Shown: positions 4,627 to 7,271 of the stretch, in pieces
Numbering within the stretch: position 1 is the stretch's first letter
How the letters are laid out: every line of letters starts with the position of its first letter
Source: JAPUIN01 sp041580375
GTDB lineage: Bacteria; Acidobacteriota; Polarisedimenticolia; Gp22-AA2
Assembly (NCBI GenBank): GCA_041580375.1
Contig: JBFGDZ010000170.1
Span: 1-7,271, forward strand
Length of the DNA stretch: 7,271 nt
Direction of reading: 5' to 3'
Made by a program: the position numbers and the translations under genes
The notes under the pieces: model-generated
Told to the model about the DNA's origin: nothing
The model's database searches: none
What the model saw: the letters and a program-made list of their open reading frames with translations, nothing else

Positions 4627-6695
4627 ATCGGAGCTTCGGCGGTTTCGGACTCGCGCAGATCTTCTCCCTGATCGGCCTGCTGTTCGTGGCCGGCGTCCTG
4701 TCGGTGCTCGGATACCGGCTGACTCCGCCCGGCGGGCCCCCCACCGTGCGCTCCCGCCTGCTCCCCAGGAGGCCCGATCCGGCCGCCCTGCGGCCGGCCA
4801 ATCTCGTGCTGATCACCATCGACGGGCTCAGGGCGGACCGGGTGGGGGTGTACGGGCCGCGCGGCGCCTCCGTCACGCGGCACATCGACGCCCTGGCCCG
4901 GGACGGGTTCCGCTTCGAGCAGATGGTCACCGCGTCGCCGTCCACGTTCCCCGCGCACGCAGCGATGATGACCGGGCTCATGCCGACGATCACCGGAGCC
5001 GTGTCGCCGATCGGAGGACGCCTCCCCGAATCGCGCGGGACGCTCGCGGAGGCGATCCGTGCGGCCGGGCTCAGGACGGCCGCCTTCGTCGGTTCGGGGG
5101 CGCTGGGCCGGCCATCCGGCCTGGAGCGGGGGTTCGAGACGTTCGACGCGCCGCGCGCGACACACCGTCCCGCCACGCTGAGGTCGCTCGTCGTCCGCCC
5201 CGCGGGCGAGGTCATCGATGCGGCGCGCGCATGGGCCGACGACAACTTCAGGACGCGGTTCTTCCTGTGGGTTCAGATCGCGGACCTCCTCGTGTCCGAT
5301 CGCGCGCCGTCGTCCTACCGGAGACTGCACGACGATCCGTACGACGCCACCCTCGCCTATGCGGACGCCGAGCTCGGACGTCTGCTGAATCGACTGGATT
5401 CGCTCGGCGTGCTCGACCATACGATCGTGGTGATCGCGTCGTCGCACGGCGTTGGCCTGGGGGAGCACGGGGAGAGCGCCGCGGGTGCGTATCTCTACGA
5501 CAGCACCGTCCTCGTACCGGTGCTCATGCGCGTTCCTCACTGGGCGGCGCGCCACCGCTCGGTCCCGGAGCAGGTGCGGGGGATCGATCTGCTGCCGACC
5601 TTGGTCGAGCTGCTCGATATCGATGCGGGCATGCGGACCCAGGGGACCAGTCTCGTTCCTCTGCTCGATCCCGGCGGAAGGCTGCCGGCCCTGCCGGCCG
5701 TCGTCACGACGGCGTATCAGGAGGTCTTCCTCGGCGGTTCCGTTCTCGAAGCGCTGCGGGCCCGGGGGTGGAAGTACATCGACGGTCTCACTCCGGAGCT
5801 GTACGACCTGCGCCGCGATCCGGAAGAGACGCGCAATCTGGCGCCGTCGCAGCCCGACCGGGTGGAGGACATGCGCGCCGCGCTCGTCGAGGCGACCGGA
5901 CGGGGTGTGATCGGGGGCGCGAGGGAGGCGCCCCCGGAGCCGCGCATGCTCCGGCTGCTCGAGTCGGGCCTCGCGGAACTCCGGCGGGAGCGCACCGAAA
6001 TCGCGCGCAAGGCTCTCGCCGATCTCGGGGATCGGCTGGACGCGGATCATCCGGGGGGCGGGGGAGCGACGAACGGGGTGCCGCCCGCGGTGCTCGCCCT
6101 GCTGGGCGCGGCGCTGCGCGTCGACGGACACCCGGAGGAGGCCCTGCCGGTCAACGAGAGGGCGCTGCGCGGGCTTCCGGTCGGGGGCGGCTTCCCGGGA
6201 GGCAGACTCCTGGAGGGCTTCCTGCGTGCCGAGGTGGCGGCCTGCCAGGAGGCGATGGGCGATCGGAACGGGGCCGTGGCGTCCTATCGGGCGGCCCTCG
6301 AGATCGTTCCCGACGATCCGGGCATCCGCGCGACCCTCGCCGGCCTGCTACTCGAACGCGGCGACGTCGCGGATTCGATCACCGAGTACAGGGCCGTGCT
6401 GGCCCGCGCGCCCGGAGAGGCGGACGTTCTCGCCGGACTGGGCCGGGCCCTCCTGCGCGGCGGGGATGCGCCGGCCGCGGCTCAGTGGCTCCGGCAGGCG
6501 GCGCAGTCGGCGCCCTCCGATCCCGACGTCTACCTCGATCTGGCGCGCGCCTCGGAGGAGCTCGACCGCAAGGCCGAGGCCGTGCGAGCGTACAGGGAAT
6601 TCCTGGCCCGTTCGGAACCGGCCCGGATCGAGGAACGCCGTCTGGCCGAAGAGCGATTGAGGGCACTGGAGCGGAGCGCCGGGACGATCCCGTGA
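4623..6695 (+). CDS. Membrane-anchored sulfatase-fold protein with C-terminal TPR repeats, probably altered active site
   Basis: The 690-residue product has a short N-terminus and one hydrophobic segment (about 10-31), likely a signal anchor placing the rest in the periplasm. Next is an alkaline-phosphatase/sulfatase-superfamily domain (about 58-425): NLVLITIDGLRADRVGVYG (60-78), PSTFPAHAAMMTGLMP (106-121), GLERGFETFD, RFFLWVQIAD, SSHGVGLGEHGE (273-284), WKYI and ELYDLRRDPEETRNLA. Family members normally have C/S-x-P-x-R for formylglycine or a Ser/Thr nucleophile; Thr108 is at that place here. The usual SDHG metal pair is SSHG (Ser274 replaces Asp), and the usual D-P-H after FFLxVH is D-L-L. 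TPR units of 34 residues lie at 532-565, 566-599, 600-633 and 634-667, with one more TPR-like unit near 488-521. Its ATG overlaps the moeA stop as ATGA, implying coupled translation. Substrate is unknown; catalysis is doubtful. Confidence 0.9.
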   Translation: MNRSFGGFGLAQIFSLIGLLFVAGVLSVLGYRLTPPGGPPTVRSRLLPRRPDPAALRPANLVLITIDGLRADRVGVYGPRGASVTRHIDALARDGFRFEQMVTASPSTFPAHAAMMTGLMPTITGAVSPIGGRLPESRGTLAEAIRAAGLRTAAFVGSGALGRPSGLERGFETFDAPRATHRPATLRSLVVRPAGEVIDAARAWADDNFRTRFFLWVQIADLLVSDRAPSSYRRLHDDPYDATLAYADAELGRLLNRLDSLGVLDHTIVVIASSHGVGLGEHGESAAGAYLYDSTVLVPVLMRVPHWAARHRSVPEQVRGIDLLPTLVELLDIDAGMRTQGTSLVPLLDPGGRLPALPAVVTTAYQEVFLGGSVLEALRARGWKYIDGLTPELYDLRRDPEETRNLAPSQPDRVEDMRAALVEATGRGVIGGAREAPPEPRMLRLLESGLAELRRERTEIARKALADLGDRLDADHPGGGGATNGVPPAVLALLGAALRVDGHPEEALPVNERALRGLPVGGGFPGGRLLEGFLRAEVAACQEAMGDRNGAVASYRAALEIVPDDPGIRATLAGLLLERGDVADSITEYRAVLARAPGEADVLAGLGRALLRGGDAPAAAQWLRQAAQSAPSDPDVYLDLARASEELDRKAEAVRAYREFLARSEPARIEERRLAEERLRALERSAGTIP

Positions 6696-6720
6696 TCCCC
6701 AGACTGCGATCCCCCGCGCT

Positions 6721-6750
6721 TTGACCCGGCCCGCGCTCCTGTGGTAGGTT
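6721..6750 (+). promoter_or_regulatory. Candidate promoter for the receiver-PilZ gene
   Basis: TTGACC (6721-6726, 5 of 6 to the -35 consensus), an 18-bp spacer and TAGGTT (6745-6750, 3 of 6 to the -10) lie in the 83-bp gap after the sulfatase-TPR gene. Transcription would start near 6757, about 22 nt before the TTG start codon. The good -35 makes this more believable than its -10 alone. Confidence 0.45.
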
Positions 6751-6768
6751 CCGCGCGCACGGCTCTGC

Positions 6769-6774
6769 GGAGGA
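6769..6774 (+). promoter_or_regulatory. Strong ribosome-binding site that fixes a TTG start
   Basis: GGAGGA ends 4 nt before TTG at 6779. It is the best Shine-Dalgarno in the window and supports TTG as the start codon of the receiver-PilZ gene. No ATG or GTG precedes the first beta strand in this frame. Confidence 0.75.
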
Positions 6775-6778
6775 CCGC

Positions 6779-7271
6779 TTGGGCAAGCTCACGGTTCTGA
6801 TCGCGGACGACCTGAAGTTCTTCCTCGAGATCGAGAAAAGCTACCTCGTGCGCGGCGGCTTCGACGTCATCACCGCCGACAGCGGCGCGCAGGCGATCGA
6901 TCTGGCGCTCCAGCACCGTCCCCAGCTCATCCTCCTCGATCTCCAGATGCCGAACATGGACGGCGCCGAGGCGTGCGCGAAGATGCGCGAGCACGTCTCC
7001 CTGGCGGCGACTCCGATCATCATCATGAGCGCCTCCGGCTCGGACGAGATCCGGGACCGATGTCTCAAGGCGGGCTGCACGGAGTTCGTCATCAAGCCCG
7101 AGAACCCGGAGGAGCTGCTCAGCATCGTGGCGCACATCCTCACGGTCAAGCAGCGAGGGGCCGAGAGGATCACGGTCGTCTTCCAGGTCCAGGGGACCGC
7201 GGACGGCAAGGAGATCGTCGGCCGGGCCCATAATCTCAGCGCGACGGGCCTCCTGCTGGAGACCACCGCCC
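6779..7271 (+). CDS. Response regulator: receiver domain followed by PilZ domain (3' truncated)
   Basis: A phosphorylation-switched regulator whose output is a predicted c-di-GMP-binding domain. The visible 164 residues start at TTG. The CheY-like receiver (about 4-122) has the acidic pair Asp10-Asp11, the phosphoacceptor Asp54 in LILLDLQMPNMDG, Ser84 in IIIMSASG and the invariant Lys106 in FVIKP. All switch residues are present. A short linker leads into a PilZ domain: Arg126 to Arg130 form RxxxR (RGAER), and NLSATG (152-157) fits the D/N-x-S-x-x-G motif, the two sites that hold c-di-GMP in known PilZ proteins. There is no sign of a DNA-binding domain in the visible part. Receiver-PilZ proteins are known from gliding or pilus-bearing bacteria, but its kinase and target are not in the window. 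The gene continues past the right edge. Confidence 0.92.
   Translation, partial: MGKLTVLIADDLKFFLEIEKSYLVRGGFDVITADSGAQAIDLALQHRPQLILLDLQMPNMDGAEACAKMREHVSLAATPIIIMSASGSDEIRDRCLKAGCTEFVIKPENPEELLSIVAHILTVKQRGAERITVVFQVQGTADGKEIVGRAHNLSATGLLLETTA

Noticed and set aside
4440..6131. A 563-codon antisense open frame over the sulfatase domain
   Set aside because: Also a GC-driven shadow; it is Arg-rich, has no recognisable motif, and spans the junction of two real genes.
6696..6720. Terminator after the sulfatase-TPR gene
   Set aside because: No stem of useful length and no T tract are visible in the gap.
3758..6724. A 988-codon open frame on the + strand crossing moeA and the sulfatase-TPR gene
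   Set aside because: It is an out-of-frame shadow caused by high GC. The translation is dominated by Arg, Ser and Ala with no recognisable domain, while the other frame encodes conserved families throughout.
1..7271. Mobile element, CRISPR array, prophage, tRNA or defence system
   Set aside because: No direct-repeat arrays, terminal inverted repeats, integrase or transposase motifs or tRNA-like folds were seen; all long frames belong to core or regulatory families.

Overview
The window is a G+C-rich bacterial chromosome segment (visibly about two thirds G+C), with every gene on the + strand and almost no non-coding space. It carries seven genes: a 5'-truncated rho, rpmE, prfA, prmC, moeA, a membrane-anchored sulfatase-fold/TPR fusion, and a 3'-truncated response regulator with a C-terminal PilZ domain. 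The codon use, the rho-rpmE-prfA-prmC order, the sulfatase-TPR architecture and the receiver-PilZ protein would fit an Acidobacteriota or deltaproteobacterial/myxobacterial-type genome. That is an inference from gene content and protein flavour, not a demonstrated taxonomy. I see no mobile element, CRISPR array, tRNA or rRNA.

Region 1 to 3368 is a translation and transcription-termination block. Rho (ATPase half only) is followed after 133 bp by ribosomal protein L31 with an unusual Ala/Pro/Lys/Ser tail. After 90 bp comes release factor 1 (prfA), and directly on its stop codon begins PrmC, the methyltransferase that modifies the GGQ glutamine of release factors. The prfA-prmC pair is therefore both a substrate-enzyme pair and a translationally coupled pair. 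The prmC reading frame has no nearby ATG, GTG or TTG; the only well-placed start is a CTG overlapping the prfA stop as CTGA.

Region 3369 to 6695 is a two-gene unit. moeA (molybdopterin molybdenumtransferase) has a TATACT element ending 7 nt before its ATG, suggesting a leaderless transcript. It overlaps the next gene by ATGA. That gene encodes an N-terminal membrane anchor, an alkaline-phosphatase/sulfatase-fold domain in which several canonical catalytic positions are substituted, and a C-terminal TPR array.

Region 6696 to 7271 is a short intergenic stretch with a plausible promoter, then a TTG-started gene for a receiver domain with all key residues, leading into a PilZ domain with both c-di-GMP-binding motifs. 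The gene runs off the end of the window.

The window is mostly core housekeeping. The parts most worth a second look are the CTG start of prmC, the probable sulfatase-fold pseudoenzyme fused to TPRs and coupled to moeA, the likely leaderless moeA, the L31 tail, and a strong GC hairpin occupying the rpmE promoter region.
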